Origin: Terfezia claveryi
Taxonomy: Eukaryota; Ascomycota; Pezizomycetes; Pezizales; Pezizaceae
Direction: 5' to 3'
DNA length: 64,000 nt
Assembly (NCBI GenBank): GCA_015179025.1
Contig: WHUX01000177.1
Location: forward strand, 45,855-109,854
Shown: one piece after another, positions 14,080 through 26,181 of the stretch
How positions within the stretch are numbered: the first letter of the stretch is position 1
Layout of the letters: each line of letters begins with the position of its first letter
Position numbers and translations under genes: made by a program
Notes under the pieces: generated by a model
Seen by the model: the letters and a program-made list of their open reading frames with translations, nothing else
Told to the model about the DNA's origin: nothing
Databases searched by the model: none

Positions 14080-15434
14080 CTAATACCCACGCTCAATGCC
14101 TTGCATTCTATTGGATTGCTGTTGAGACTGATGGTGATGATTCTGAGTGAGCTGATGTCGGACCCTATCCATTTCTTGATTCACTGAAGCACGATAGCTC
14201 TCTCTCTCTGCCCTAAGGCAGTCAATCTCCTTTTGCATTGCATCTTGATGCACTTTCAATTGATTTATATGTTCAATCGCTTCACGACCATTCATCAATA
14301 TTGTCCAAGAATTAAATGTGTGGGACAGCGACGTACCTTTGGTAAGAACCTCCCATTTTGAGCTCTTGCCACCTCTTTCAGCAGGAAGAGCATCCCGCAA
14401 TTCATCAAATAAATCCTTCATCTCCTTCCTGCGCTTCCTTTCCGCTAGTTTGTGGCTAACTCGTAATTCTGGTGTTCGGGAGTACGGAGTGGCACCATTG
14501 GATCCATCTGTAAGTAATGGTTTGCGACGCTCCGATAAGAAATGATGATGATGTAAATATTCTCCATCTGTCTGGCCGCCAAACTGTCCCGGGGCAGCAT
14601 GATTGTTTACACCCAGTCCTGGGGCTTGTAATGCATGATTGGGGTGAAGCATGGATGAATTATGACTATAGATGCTCGTGCCATTACTGCTTGTGCTAGT
14701 TCTCCTTGTATCTGAGCTGGACTCCTTCGAACCTGGCCCCGCAATCTCTGGATCAGGAAATGCATAAGGGAAACCCTTTGTTGGTGACGGGGCATTTGGG
14801 TGAGGGTAGGGGAATCTCGAAGTGCCAATTATTGGCGGTGCTGTCCTCCCGGGGGTCGGACTAGTCAGTGAAGATACAGTGCCAGATAAGCCACTGTATG
14901 TGCTACTTCCAGCTACAGACCCAGTGACAGAGTTGGCAATACTATCATGACCAGGGGATGTGTTATGAATGCTCCGGTCTCGGTTCAATGTGCTAGCCAG
15001 GCTCACTTGACTAGCCGAAGGGGTTACATTGAGTGGTGAGTTGAGCTGTAAGCCATTTAGTCTACCATCGAAACTGCTTCTTCTGGACGCTGTCGGAGAT
15101 GGCGGGGGTAACCCAGTACTCTCTCCAAAATACTGTGGGGGGGATGGGTTATGGAGACTCGTTGTGGACTGGTTCGGCCCACCATATGGGCCAGATGTTG
15201 GTGAGTGGGAATGAGAATAGCCAGGACGAGAATGAGGAGATGTATTTAGCGGGCCATTGAAGTTTGGGGGATGTTCGTTATGTGGGGGGAGATTTGGAGG
15301 ATGCAGAGTCTCGAGCTTTTCTAGGGGTGGCAGCTGGATGCCTCCTGTAACGGATGAATCTACTCCTGCCTGTCAGTACACGGAACAGAGCATGCTGTGG
15401 AAAGGTGATGGTGTAGCTAACGTTTACTGGTCAT
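14080..15434 (-). CDS. Basic helix-loop-helix transcription factor
   Basis: Main coding exons are 15369-14337 and 14279-14080. The 57-bp intron 14280-14336 (GTACGT..GAAG) is inside the bHLH: splicing joins KWEVLTK to AIEHINQLK, restoring helix 2. The basic region is SHKLAERKRRKEMKDLFDELRD, with the E-box-reading His, Glu and Arg positions present. The loop is short (ALPAERGGKSSKW). A leucine-zipper-like coiled coil and a Gln/His-rich end follow. The N-terminal 300 residues are disordered and rich in Ser, Pro, Asn and Gly, as in fungal bHLH regulators. The first coding bases are unresolved: a stop lies upstream of 15369, so another exon is needed. One solution is a 7-nt exon (15434-15428) spliced to 15365, but it is only a candidate. 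Target genes are unknown. Confidence 0.85.
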
Positions 15435-18400
15435 TGACCAATTCCCTGAATCTCTAGCGTCTCTAAGGGGGGGTGAAGGTCTTGATGCACCTGACAATGT
15501 GCTTATTGACGGTAGTGTTTGATGTGAATTCCTCCTAGCCCACGAATCTGGGGTTTGATCCATGGCCATTGCGTTTCGCGGACTGAGACTTGAGAACTGG
15601 TTCAGGTCCGAATCCTTTCAAAATGTAATCCGCGGGCGTGACTCTGGAGAAGTTGTTCGATAAAGCAATACTGCGAAACGAGTGTCGTTCGGGGGGAAAC
15701 CCTTTTGTTGGAGAGAAAATGGCCTTGGGGCTGTATTTGTTGTTTCTAGAGATCAGCTGCTGACTTCTCAGACTGGAGGCACCCACTGCGACGCACTCCT
15801 GGTGTAAGTAGCTTGGGCACGCAAATGCGCACGGAGTCACACACCTCAAATGGAGCTCTTTCGGTTTAGAAGTTGAGGATACTCCCTTCAACCTTTTTGT
15901 AGCCCACTTTTCCTGTGTGTGCGTCCCCGAAGGTTTGTGGATTTGTCGCCCAGAGCGGTTACAGAAATATAGGCAAGCAACGCAGGCGAGCAGCAGCAAG
16001 ATTCCCTTTCACTTTGTGTAGCAGTATACAGGTAACCCTCTCTTATTTTCGAGACAAAGTGGCCCCCTCAATATACCTGGACCTTTTTCCTGTTGGGAGG
16101 CAGCTGGAGTAGGTATTTTCGTTCGGAGCACGAGTCTGCGGCTTGAATCTCAGGCAAGACTGAAGCTGGATGAGCTTGTAACACGGGTAAAAGGTGCAGG
16201 GACTTCGACTGCGTATTGACAGGCTCCTTAGCTTGCTTACTTTTTTTCTGCTGTTGGAGAAATCCAAAACAGTGTGGACGATTGGATTCCGGGGCACAGT
16301 CAAAGCAGGAAGGCAGCACCACGAGACTGAGGAAAAGACTCCGATCGAATGTCGGTATCCGGAGCTGGATTACAGCGGGGGGATGGCTGAGCGGAGCTGC
16401 TGGCCCCAGAGTTATGCTATCCAGGCCTCGCGTGTTTGGAAAAAGCAAGCTTGGGCGCGAATAGAAGGGTCTAGGTGGGGTTTGGCTTCGGCGGATTCCA
16501 CAGGACCTCCCTTAAGTAGATGGCATTCCGTCTGGCCCAAATGGTGGAAGATACCGTACACTTGGCTGCTCGAAACGGTGCTAGAGATGCTTTACTTTTT
16601 TGCTTAAGGTTATGTATATCGAGTACACTGGGACCGCTTCAATTGGAATCCCATGGGCCAACAATCCGAGAGACCGTGGTGGGTTCGCAGCAGATACACA
16701 GAGGAGCACTTCTCTCCAAGTCGAGTCAGAGTCTAAATCCTCGGCCGATATAAATATTTGCGAATTTGCCCTCGGTCGTAGCATATAGAGTGCGAGGGTA
16801 GGGTACCACTTCTTAAGCTTTCCCTTCAACTGTCACACAGGGCGATAAATTTTGTCGTGAATTTACCTTCCACACCTGACCGAACGTCGCAGGTACAGCC
16901 AGGATATGGCACGTGGCAAGAGAGACAACGAACGTTAACTTACCAAGTCTAAGTAGCTGTGAGCGATCTTTTACTAAGATGCTTTACTTTCGACTATTAG
17001 TACATATATAAATACACAGCACCCGTTGCCATTTGTCGGGTCCGAATGTCCACCACTCATTTTCAACGGATAGCCATCCGTATAGGTACAGGTTTGTGCC
17101 AAAATCTGAACCGGGAGCTCACAGGGCGCTCTACCTCAGCTAGGTAGGCTGCTTCGAAAATCGACTGAAACAAGACCAACACAAAAGCATTACGCAACAA
17201 GAGAACTGATGCAGGGTCACAATCCAAAACATCTGAGAGGCCACCACAATAATATGGCCTAAGAGGTCAGCTTAGGCCACAGGATAACAAACATGCACAA
17301 AGGAAACACGGGCAGTTGTCCCAGGCTCGGATCCGCCGAGGAGAGAATGCAAATGACAGGTCTGCCGAGGGTGTTGAACCTCACTTTCTCCAGGCGTCAG
17401 TGAGCCACATTGACGCCTGATATATGGACTGTGAATGCATCGACACGGGTCATGAAATGCCACGAAGCTCGATTATCGGTCGTACTTGCACCGGAATATT
17501 GACTTACAATACCACTTGACTCCCGGGACTAGGTTGAATCTTTGGACAATGTCCATATTGTCCCTCGAATTCGCATTTGATCTTCAGCCCCCGCACAAAT
17601 AGCTAATTGTCCTCTGAACAATTGCAAGATCACTCTCAGGCGCAGGAGACAAGGCACCAATAGATGATCCATCCACGTGCGTGTGGGCTCAAGCAGATCT
17701 TATTCGCTTTTAGGCGGCTCAGCAAAGATTACCAGGAAACTTTCCCGGGGCGGTATAGCCGCTCCGTGCTGCTAGCAAGTGGCTGACCTGCAACAACCTT
17801 GTAATCGCCCTCGCGTTTTTATTGTGCATACATGTATCGCATGGGAATCGAGCCACGCATGGTTTCTGCATGGCAAGTGATGTCTGATGGTGCAGAAACA
17901 CGTGTCATACTAGCATCTACACAGTTTTGTTTTTTCCCCTGTCAATTCCAACCGTTGCCCTAGTGGAGCAACAGGAGGCCTTGTTTGCACGACCTTTGGC
18001 GGTGTCTGTCTTGCACTAGCCCCCTTTGGAGGATACATGCACACTGTACAAACAGAAGTACTCGCATAGATATTCATATTTCTATATGTATTTTACATAC
18101 ATACATACATCGTTCGAGTTTGGCGCGGGAGGTTTGTCTATGCTGGACCTTTTGCGCCAATCATTTGGGCCGCAAGGAGTGGATCGCATAAAATCACGTG
18201 ATTAAGTGCCACCTATTAGCTCTTCCACAAAATATAGTAGGAGGTGCTGCGATGTATCTTCTTGTTTTCTCAGTCCCCTGAAGTGATTGGGATCATGCGA
18301 AATGCATGCTAAACAATATCAACATATTAAGTCTTGTGATGTTGAGTGATTGGATACAGTAGAGTTACATGGATATTTTACTTTATTCTCAAGGTATATA

Positions 18401-21400
18401 ACTGACCGTCTTTAAAGTTCTGACATTGACTAGAGCGAGCAATTAGCTGAATGAGAGTAGAATAAAACATTAAGAAAAATAAGCAGGCACCACGCACCAA
18501 CAGCAGTTAACACTTCCACAGCATGGGGTTGGAGAATCCGGCTATGTGAGATGAATTACCAAAACATTCTGAGCTTTTTGGTTTATCGATGATGGTCATA
18601 TTCTGATAGGGGTCGATATTGTTTAGTGGGGTAAATGTGGAGCCGTGTAGATTGCAGGCTCGACCTATTCTAGGGAAAATTATATGAGAATCGATAAGAT
18701 CTATACGGTATACATACTTCTTACTGAATGATGCATCTAGTCGTTGGCCTGTGTTACATCAGTCTGGTTGCAAAGATCCAGCGATGAGAACCCGGGTAAG
18801 TCCTCCTAGGCACATTTTAAAAGGGAATATAGACTATAGGATGATCTATTGATAAGTAATGTAATCATGGGAGTTAACGTTTTTGGGTGCCAGCTTGCGA
18901 ATAAGCTAACAAGTAGCAGCAACTTGCTACCCAATTTATAGCCTTGGATAAAAATCCGTTGAAATCTCATCTTAATAGTGTATGTGTACTTTCTGTGCTG
19001 CGGTAACTATACGTTGCAATTTGGGAACTTTCCGATCGGGTATTTGCACCATATGATGCGTAAGGTGGCTTTTCTGTATTTTTGTGTGCCTAAAACTGGA
19101 CACAGTGAAACGCAGAGCCCTCACCCCATGGCAATCATAGGTATGTCTCTGACTCTGCTAAAGCGAGATATTTTGCCGCAATTGATGCCTGCTGGTCCAG
19201 CTGCAGCACATTTGTCTTGTTGGCACTCGTGCCGGCACTTCCATGAGCTGCTAAACATCTTTGTGGTATGCGGCCTACTGATGCCCCTTGATTATGGCCT
19301 TAGAATTCACCCTGTATGAAGTCCATATCTTGCATCTCTGTAAAGGTCATGGGATTGGATTGATTTTGTTCCTTTAGGGTTTCCTTTTTTGCTGGAAAAT
19401 TCATTCAATAATGTTTGGCACTATCCGGGGTGGTGAAAACTCGCAGCCCATAGATCAACACTTTTATCTTCCGTGACTTCAGACCACTCGCATAGTAGCA
19501 TAAATTAGTTCTATATGCGGGTTGAATACAGCATCGGTATCCAACACCACGGTTGGTACTAGTGGTAACTCAGCGCTAAACGTAGACCTGGCTCTGATAA
19601 CGACAACTTACCAACCGGAGTTAATAAGTCGAGACTCCGATAGAACCTAGTCTGGCGGCCACGATAGAACCCAGCGGGATAGGTAGGTATGCTAACGAAA
19701 ACCATTTGCGGCCTCGGGAGCGGCACGTACCCCAAGAGCGATCTCCCGGAGGCCCCTCCCTTCGTAATTCTCATGCTCAAGGGCCGCCTTAGGCTGGGAT
19801 GAAGCAGCCTTGCATTCAATGCTTCTTGGGGTAAATATTCCCGCGTATGTGTGTGTACCCGAGATCTAGACCTAGTTATTACATTTAAGCTTTGTCTTCT
19901 TCTCCCTAGCGGTGCAAATATAGATCTGTAGATCTAGCCTGGATATAGCAGTGTCGACAGATGGAGGGTATTTGAAAGGTAGGATATCTCGGACGAAGCA
20001 GAGTCCTAGCTTTCTGGTTAGGACTTATATAGGGAACAAGATGTCCTGGCACATAATCCGACACCAGCACGTGCTGCATGCATCGGGCTAGTAGTTGGTT
20101 AGAGTTGAGGTAAAGTTATTGTGATGATGTGTATTTTTATGGTGTTAATATATTTCATGTCTGTTAGTGTTATTTTGAGGATGAACTTCACTTCAACTAA
20201 TTGGGATTTCTGTACATGTAAATAGTCGAAATACAGAGAACCCAAAGTTGCGACCATGCACAATGAGCTGCCCGTATAGTCGTTGGCACAAGCCCTCGTA
20301 TATAGTCGCCTATCCACTTGCAGTGACATTTAGGAATAGTAGAGAATGCCGCAACACTAACTGTATTTAGAGAGTTATGTGGAGGGTGCCATACTTTCAC
20401 CCTATTGTTTAGAGTAATCTTGGGGACCAATATAGCCCATCTACTAGGCAGCTCCTTTACTTTATCCCTATCCTCTCAAGCTTTTCATTGATCCTCTGAA
20501 AGTCATAGATGACTAGAAATCAAACTTTTATTGTGCCAAGCAATTTTCGTTACCCTCAACTTTCCTCTATACGTTCACCCGGTATGTGAGACTTAACAAA
20601 ACTCTTTTACATCATAGTGTCATCTGCACCGCCAGTGGGCTGTTAGGTGTTATCTACGCCTTCTGCAAGGTATAATTGGTTCCAGAGTGAGGGTGTAACT
20701 GGAAAGGTGTGAGGCAGATATATGAGTTTATTTACAGCTGTACTGCAAATAAATTAACCTTACAGCCAATTCTTCCTTTGTTATGTTATGTACTTCAAAT
20801 CGGTGCTGGGAAAGAACTCGAAGGGAAAGGCACATATTCGGGATTTTAAGACACTTAGGCTGGGCTGCGGAAGGAGTCTGAACTTCTGCCTAATGGCATT
20901 TAGTGGCCATGTTACCGGAAAAAAACTACCATTTTGAGTTATAGGAATCGCGTTTAGGCTAGACTTAGAGTTCCGGTAACTCCAAAACAGTAACTGGTCA
21001 ATGAGTTCCACTCGTATTCCCGGCGTGGTAGTCACATATGGCATTCCAGGGCCTTCCTTACTAGAAAGATGTTCTTATTACCATTTTAGTACTTATGGTT
21101 GGATGCTGAATTCTGGATTGAACTGGACGCTGGACTCGAGAACCAGGCTAGAACTAGGGCAGGGCCCTGCAGAGGGTCCAATAGATGTTTTATTCACTCC
21201 ATGTGTGAACGCTTGAATCACACTTTGTCAAAAGGCATTAAATACCCCTCAAACAGGAATTTACACCTTTCATCAAGTGCTATAATTCACACCCTTTGTG
21301 CATGTTACTGTGGTTTACAGCTTTTTAGTTCACCCTTTACTTTTACCTGTAGGATGGCATAAATTTTGGGGTCCACCCTCCAGGCCTGGGTTCTTGCGAT

Positions 21401-21891
21401 GTTGTAACTCTTTCCATGGGGTTTCCCGCAACTTTAGCCAGAAGCTTAGGATTCTTGCTGTATTGATCTTTATGGAATCTAGACGGAGGCAAAGCGGGAT
21501 TGATTACAGGCCCACATGTACAGACCCTAGATAAAAGTCTTCTCAATCCACCGGAATCACACCAAAAGTGGCCCTCGTATGAAAACTATCAAAAACCAAG
21601 TTTGCCAGCTACTTACTTAACAAAAGTAACAAAATTTCTAGATGTAAGAGAGAAGTATACCTCTGATTTTTTCAGCTACATATGATGCTCTAGTTAGCTT
21701 TTCTGCGAACTTCCAGAGCGGACCGCTCCAGCTCAATAAACTTAGAATTAGGAACGCCATTACCAAGTTCAAACTCAATGCAAAACAATCGTCTTCAAAC
21801 TTGTAACATATATTTTAATTATGCCAGTGTCCACGGAGGGCACTTTTGGTATGATTCCGATAGATTGTCGAGACTTTTGTCTAGGGTTACA
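15435..21891. other. Gene-free region before the pogo-like MITE
   Basis: No convincing gene. The open frames at 15535-15999, 16068-16448, 16194-16607 and 18978-19319 lack domains and have unusual composition. The first 1.5 kb may be the promoter or 5' leader of the bHLH gene. A 14-bp micro-insertion with a 10-bp target duplication lies at 19638-19671. I recognised nothing else. Confidence 0.5.
19638..19671. mobile_element. 14-bp micro-insertion with 10-bp target duplication
   Basis: CGATAGAACC occurs at 19638-19647 and again at 19662-19671. It flanks TAGTCTGGCGGCCA, a variant of the dispersed TAGTCTGGTTGGCAC terminus. The duplication is perfect. Confidence 0.75.
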
Positions 21892-22239
21892 TACACATAC
21901 AAACCTTGCTATACCGAACCTCGTTGTACTGGAATCCTTGCCATACCGGAATACTCTTGAGCCCCGCCACCAAACTAAGCACTTTTCACCTAAATCACCC
22001 TTGCTATAACGGATTTTTGCTTATACCGGACCGGACAGCGGAATAGAGAGAAGCTACTACTACCTACATATATTTTGCCCTTGCTATAATGGAATCCTTA
22101 AGTAGATACATGTTCCTTCTTTAGTAACTTTTGTCTTGTGCCACCACGTACCCTTGTATTATATTTTATACCAGAACCTTGCTATACCGGACAGAAAAGG
22201 CCGGATTTTGGTCGTCCGGTATAGCAAGGTTTGACTGTA
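21892..22239. mobile_element. Pogo-like MITE (about 348 bp)
   Basis: The left end reads TACACATACAAACCTTGCTATACCG. The right end is the complement of TACAGTCAAACCTTGCTATACCGGAC, and both ends abut TA. The CAGT..AACCTTGCTATA..GGAC pattern is that of pogo/Tigger termini (family knowledge). The interior repeats the CCTTGCTATA word several times (near 21904, 22001, 22079, 22180), and the right 55 bp form a hairpin around CCGGATTTTGG. No transposase gene is present, so the element is non-autonomous. Confidence 0.7.
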
Positions 22240-23174
22240 GTAAGGAAGGCATGATTGTCACGGGGCGCTGCAAATTTCAGTCGCAACTGAAAACAATGTG
22301 GCAACCACGTTTCCTCAGCCTGGTGACAATACCGCAGTGGCCTAAATATCAAAATTAGCGAAAAGTGAAAACCATGGCCTCTGGTTTGGCGGGAAAAGAA
22401 AGGTATAATAATAGTATTCAAAGGGACAAGTGTGGTGCGCATGTTCAGGAATCTTGCAACCTTCCTCAACTATAGGAGTAACGAGTATAAAAAAAAAAAA
22501 AATAATAAAAATAACCTCAACTGCGTTCAAATGTACGCGAAAAGCTACTCAAAGACAAATTACAAACTTGGGGGTTTTGAGATGGTTAAGAAATTAGAAC
22601 TACACTCGTGAGCATTCGATGGTACTGTATAGTAGATATTTCTTGAACTTTTTTATGGCAGCCAGGAAATTTGAGGTGCGACTGATTCCGGGAAATTCGT
22701 AAGTATGCTCCTGAGCCACAAGTCTCCAGGACAGGGACAGCCAAATCTACTGGTTTTCGGAAGAAAAAGGCTCAGTAAGATCTTGAACTCAGGCCCAGGT
22801 CCTACAGTTCGTTGCGTGCGCAACATAGCTCGGGAGTTCAAAGGTCAATTTGTAACTTTAGGTATTTTAAGATGCTATTTAGTTCGAAAGAAGCACTTTA
22901 GTGCACCTTATACCGTGTATACTTAGTATATATTAATCTTTTTTTACTTTACATATTCTAGTATGGATTCATATGCATCAAGTTCTTATTCAAACGTTTT
23001 TATATTTTTTCTGGTTCCGTAAGGCCACTATTTCAGTATACAAGCATTTGGATTACGGGTATAGATTGTCGCAAGACGGGTCTTGGCATGAGACTATATG
23101 TAGATTGCGCTGTAATAATATTTAATTCTGCCATGACTAATTGAAAATTAAACATATGTGATCAAATTAATTTT
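22240..23174. other. Gene-free stretch between MITE and minisatellite
   Basis: About 0.9 kb, AT-rich, with a short A/T run near 22488-22510. No protein-like frame and no repeat recognised. Confidence 0.5.
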
Positions 23175-23287
23175 GCATACCCTGCATACCCTGCATACCC
23201 TGCATACCCTGCATACCCTGCATACCCTGCATACCCTGCATACCCTGCATACCCTGCATACCCTGCATACCCTGCATACCCTGCATA
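23175..23287. repeat. 9-bp minisatellite GCATACCCT
   Basis: Twelve perfect head-to-tail copies of GCATACCCT plus a partial GCATA. Because 9 is divisible by 3, the minus strand reads as an artefactual Met-Gln-Gly repeat. There are no spacers, so this is not a CRISPR array. Confidence 0.97.
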
Positions 23288-23743
23288 TTATCTGTTCTCA
23301 TATGCACACATGCAGATACTGTACATAAACCCGTGAACTTATAACTCCTTGTATCTTTGATTACAGTAAAGTTAGGATTATACCAGAAACCACTTCTGTA
23401 TGTTAAAATTCTCATTTGATACTACGGACGATTGAACAACTTTTGACTTCAACTTTTTATTTATATTTTCCTTCCTTATTCCATACACCAAACAAGTCTC
23501 ATTTCCGAGATTGCAAGTGGGGTTTCGGCTGGCCCGGTTCAGAATCAGAATCAAGCTAAACTCAGTCCTGCATATTTGTAGCGTTTGTGACATCTCAAGA
23601 TCTCGTGTGGCGGAAAATGTAAGATGAGATATATTGAGTACTATTATCCATTTTAAAGGTTGACGGCGAACGTGGGCTGTGTGGTTTAATATTGACGGTA
23701 TAACTTGTATATACATAACGTGTAGTGTAACCCATATTTCCAA

Positions 23744-23774
23744 AAAAAAACATAGTCTGGTTGGCACAAAAACA
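23744..23774. mobile_element. Micro-insertion of TAGTCTGGTTGGC(AC)
   Basis: TAGTCTGGTTGGCAC starts at 23753. AAAAACA stands on both sides (7 bp perfect, or 9 bp with one mismatch). The A-rich site makes the duplication less certain than at the other loci. Confidence 0.5.
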
Positions 23775-24133
23775 GGTACTCCGTAGAGAGGTAGTCAGGG
23801 TTTTTTTTGTTAATGCTAATGGTAGGGTTAGTAAGCGCGATTAACCCAAAGTTGGTGGAAAAAAAAAAATCCATATCAAAACTTGGTTCATGCACAAGGT
23901 TGAGGGTCTGGGTCTAGTGCAAGCCACAACCTAACCAAGATAGTCTACTAGACATGACCAAATATCAATTGGCCAGACTCTGTTATCACGTCAAAATTTT
24001 GTTCATGCACATGGTTTTTAGTGCAAGTCATAAGCTAAAAGCTAACCAAGATAGGCCATTTGACGTATTGGACAACATAAACCAAGTTTTGTTACGTCAT
24101 ACCATTTGTGCAACTACCATTACTATCGCAAAC

Positions 24134-25402
24134 ATGCCTCGAATATCAGAACGAGCCAAAGCTCTACAGGATGTTGATGCTGCACTTGTAATTGCAGCAT
24201 GTTCCTATCTATTGTCAGATGAGGTAGAAGAGGAAGAGATAGAGGAAGAGATCGAGGAAGAGCATATTCATGACCTCTTAGCAGTGCAAGATATCATTGC
24301 TACCCACCGGTATCTTTCCCATGATACCATTGCTGTTAGGCATGATACTAATGTGCTCGAGGCCTATATTTATGAATACCCTGAGCCTGCATTCCTTCAA
24401 TTATTTCGCATGCATCGTGAATCTTTCTGGCAGCTTGTTGAGATATTGACGCAAGCTGGTAGGGGAGGGTATTGGGACCGCAGAGCTATTGAACATGGGG
24501 CCAGTCCAAAACCCATATATCAACAGATTGCGGTAGCGCTCTACATGCTTGGAGGAGGGGGTGGAACTGGCGAACGGGCTCGGATTGCACTTGATATTGG
24601 ATATGGCACAGTATGGAAATACACTTGGCGAACAATCGAGTTGCTACTTAGGCTGCTACCTGAGTATGTGCGCTGGCCTCTACATCCTGTCGAATATCCA
24701 ATTGAAAGTGAGCATAGAGTCTTTCGCCACTGTATTGGCTTTCTTGATGGCTCAAACATTGTGCTTCGAGACAAGCCTATGGTTGATCCAGAAGCTTACT
24801 TCTCTCGTACGAAGAACTATGGCTTCAATTTACAGGCAATATGCAACTGGGAGGGTCAATTCATATGGGTATCTATGGGTCATACTGCAAGTGCACCTGA
24901 CTCTACAGCGTGGAAGTCTACTACTCTATATCGAGAGATTGGGTCCTATTTACATCCAGAGGAGTATATTCTGGCAGATAAGGCCTATGCACTTGAGAGG
25001 CACATAATTACGCCATATAAGGAGCCAGCAGCAAGACAACCTTCTAATGCGGCATTTAATCATGAGCTCTCTATACCACTAGTTAAGATAGTGCACGCTT
25101 TTGGAGTTCTCAAAGCACGTTGGCCTACCCTCTACAAAATACCTATACGCATTGGAGCAGATAAAGACCAAGGGCATAAACGAGTGCATAATTGGGCAAT
25201 GGCCTGTATTGTCCTCCATAATATCCTTAACAATATACGGGATGATGAGACTTGGTTACAAGCAGAAATTGAACATCATGAAGCAGCCATAAGAAATATC
25301 CATGAGAGGGAACAAGAATCAATTGCAGAGGCCAAACAAGCAGGAATTACACTTCGAAATGAGCTCCGCAACCTTGTAACCTTACAACAAGCTCAACCCT
25401 GA
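24134..25402 (+). CDS. PIF/Harbinger transposase (DDE_4 nuclease), probably inactive
   Basis: 422 aa from the ATG at 24134; an in-frame ATG exists upstream at 23954, but the region before 24134 looks non-coding. The DDE_Tnp_4/HARBI1 fold is recognised by CIGFLDGSNIVLRDKP (first Asp, about residue 205), HTASAPDSTAWKSTTLY (second Asp, about 256), ILADKAYAL, and the C-terminal HNWAMACIVLHNILNN block. The third acidic residue normally lies in a VEHAFGxLKxRW motif. Here it reads IVHAFGVLKARW, so the Glu is Val (about residue 320; GTG at 25091-25093), one base from GAG. The N-terminus has an acidic stretch of repeated EEEIEEE. A Myb-type partner lies convergent and overlaps the 3' end, the usual two-gene layout of the superfamily. 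Terminal repeats were not located. Confidence 0.88.
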   Translation: MPRISERAKALQDVDAALVIAACSYLLSDEVEEEEIEEEIEEEHIHDLLAVQDIIATHRYLSHDTIAVRHDTNVLEAYIYEYPEPAFLQLFRMHRESFWQLVEILTQAGRGGYWDRRAIEHGASPKPIYQQIAVALYMLGGGGGTGERARIALDIGYGTVWKYTWRTIELLLRLLPEYVRWPLHPVEYPIESEHRVFRHCIGFLDGSNIVLRDKPMVDPEAYFSRTKNYGFNLQAICNWEGQFIWVSMGHTASAPDSTAWKSTTLYREIGSYLHPEEYILADKAYALERHIITPYKEPAARQPSNAAFNHELSIPLVKIVHAFGVLKARWPTLYKIPIRIGADKDQGHKRVHNWAMACIVLHNILNNIRDDETWLQAEIEHHEAAIRNIHEREQESIAEAKQAGITLRNELRNLVTLQQAQP

Positions 25403-26181
25403 TCTCCGATTCCATCTCTGCCTCCAAACCCGCCTCCAGATCCACCCCCAAACCCGCCTCTCAAACCCACATACAAATCCGCCTCGACTGGCAGCAAGCA
25501 TATCCTTCGTCATTTTAGCAAATATTTCCATTTGTTTAACTTGTTCATCTGCTTGAATTCGAGCAATCTCCAACTTTGCTTCCGTTTCCGCTTTGGTTTT
25601 CTTTAAGCCTAGCTCTTGTTGTGCAGCTTGCTTTTCTTCAAATGCTCGCTTTAATACTGCGCCGAGATCCCCATTTTTTGAGCGTTTTGGTAGGAGCAGG
25701 AGCGCTGGCGTTGCACGCAGAGCTGGTGAGCCTCTTCTAAAGGGTGATTTGGATACTGACTCGGATGCTGGCTCGGATGGCATCCTTCCAAGCTTTCTTC
25801 ATATTCCCAACTTTTTCAGAGATTTTTTTCACTGTAATTTGGCTTTCAAGTGCAAATGATTGCTCCTTAACTTCCTTGTGCCATGCAACCTGCCTGCGTC
25901 GTAGTATTTTGTTCATGATTCTCCTCCATCCAAGCAATGAGTTTCTCAACCTCGCCGCGAGTCCATGGTCGTGGGTTGTAGTATTGGCCATAGTTGCAGT
26001 GTTTGCAGTTTTGCATGTCCGTGATATTGGGTGTTCGACATATTTTATGTTGCGCGCGCCGGGGTAACGGTTCCCGATCCGTGATCAATATGACTCTCAA
26101 TTTCCATAAGCTTGGGTAAGCTTGGATCAAAAATTTACCATTTGTGCTTGGATCGTCTGCCAAAGACAAAATCCGGGACAT
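25382..26181 (-). pseudogene. Harbinger Myb/SANT DNA-binding partner, frameshifted
   Basis: Read on the minus strand, three frames follow each other. First comes a SANT-like start (RPWTRGEVEKLIAWMEENHE, about 26000-25915). Then a second frame (LRRRQVAWHKEVKEQ and ITVKKISEKVGNMKKAWKDA, about 25910-25770). Then a third frame holds a Lys/Glu-rich coiled coil (about 25720-25480). The two frame changes lie near 25905-25915 and 25770-25780. PIF/Harbinger elements encode such a Myb-like protein, which helps the transposase bind terminal repeats (family knowledge). With the lost catalytic Glu in the neighbour, the element looks dead. Its 3' end overlaps the transposase stop by about 20 bp in convergent orientation. 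Confidence 0.72.

Noticed and set aside
15535..15999. Minus-strand ORF of 154 codons upstream of the bHLH gene
   Set aside because: No domain or start context, does not splice into the bHLH frame, and composition looks random.
16194..16607. Overlapping plus and minus ORFs
   Set aside because: Both strands are open by chance in a GC-richer stretch; no motif on either.
17101..17160. tRNA-like A box and B box on the minus strand (TAGCTGAGG.. and GGTTCAGAT)
   Set aside because: No acceptor pairing and no anticodon arm; at most a weak polymerase III-like resemblance.
23175..23287. Could look like a CRISPR array
   Set aside because: Units are 9 bp, contiguous and without spacers, in a eukaryotic genome.
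23167..23415. Minus-strand ORF with a long Met-Gln-Gly repeat
   Set aside because: It is only the GCATACCCT minisatellite read in frame, with no coding context.
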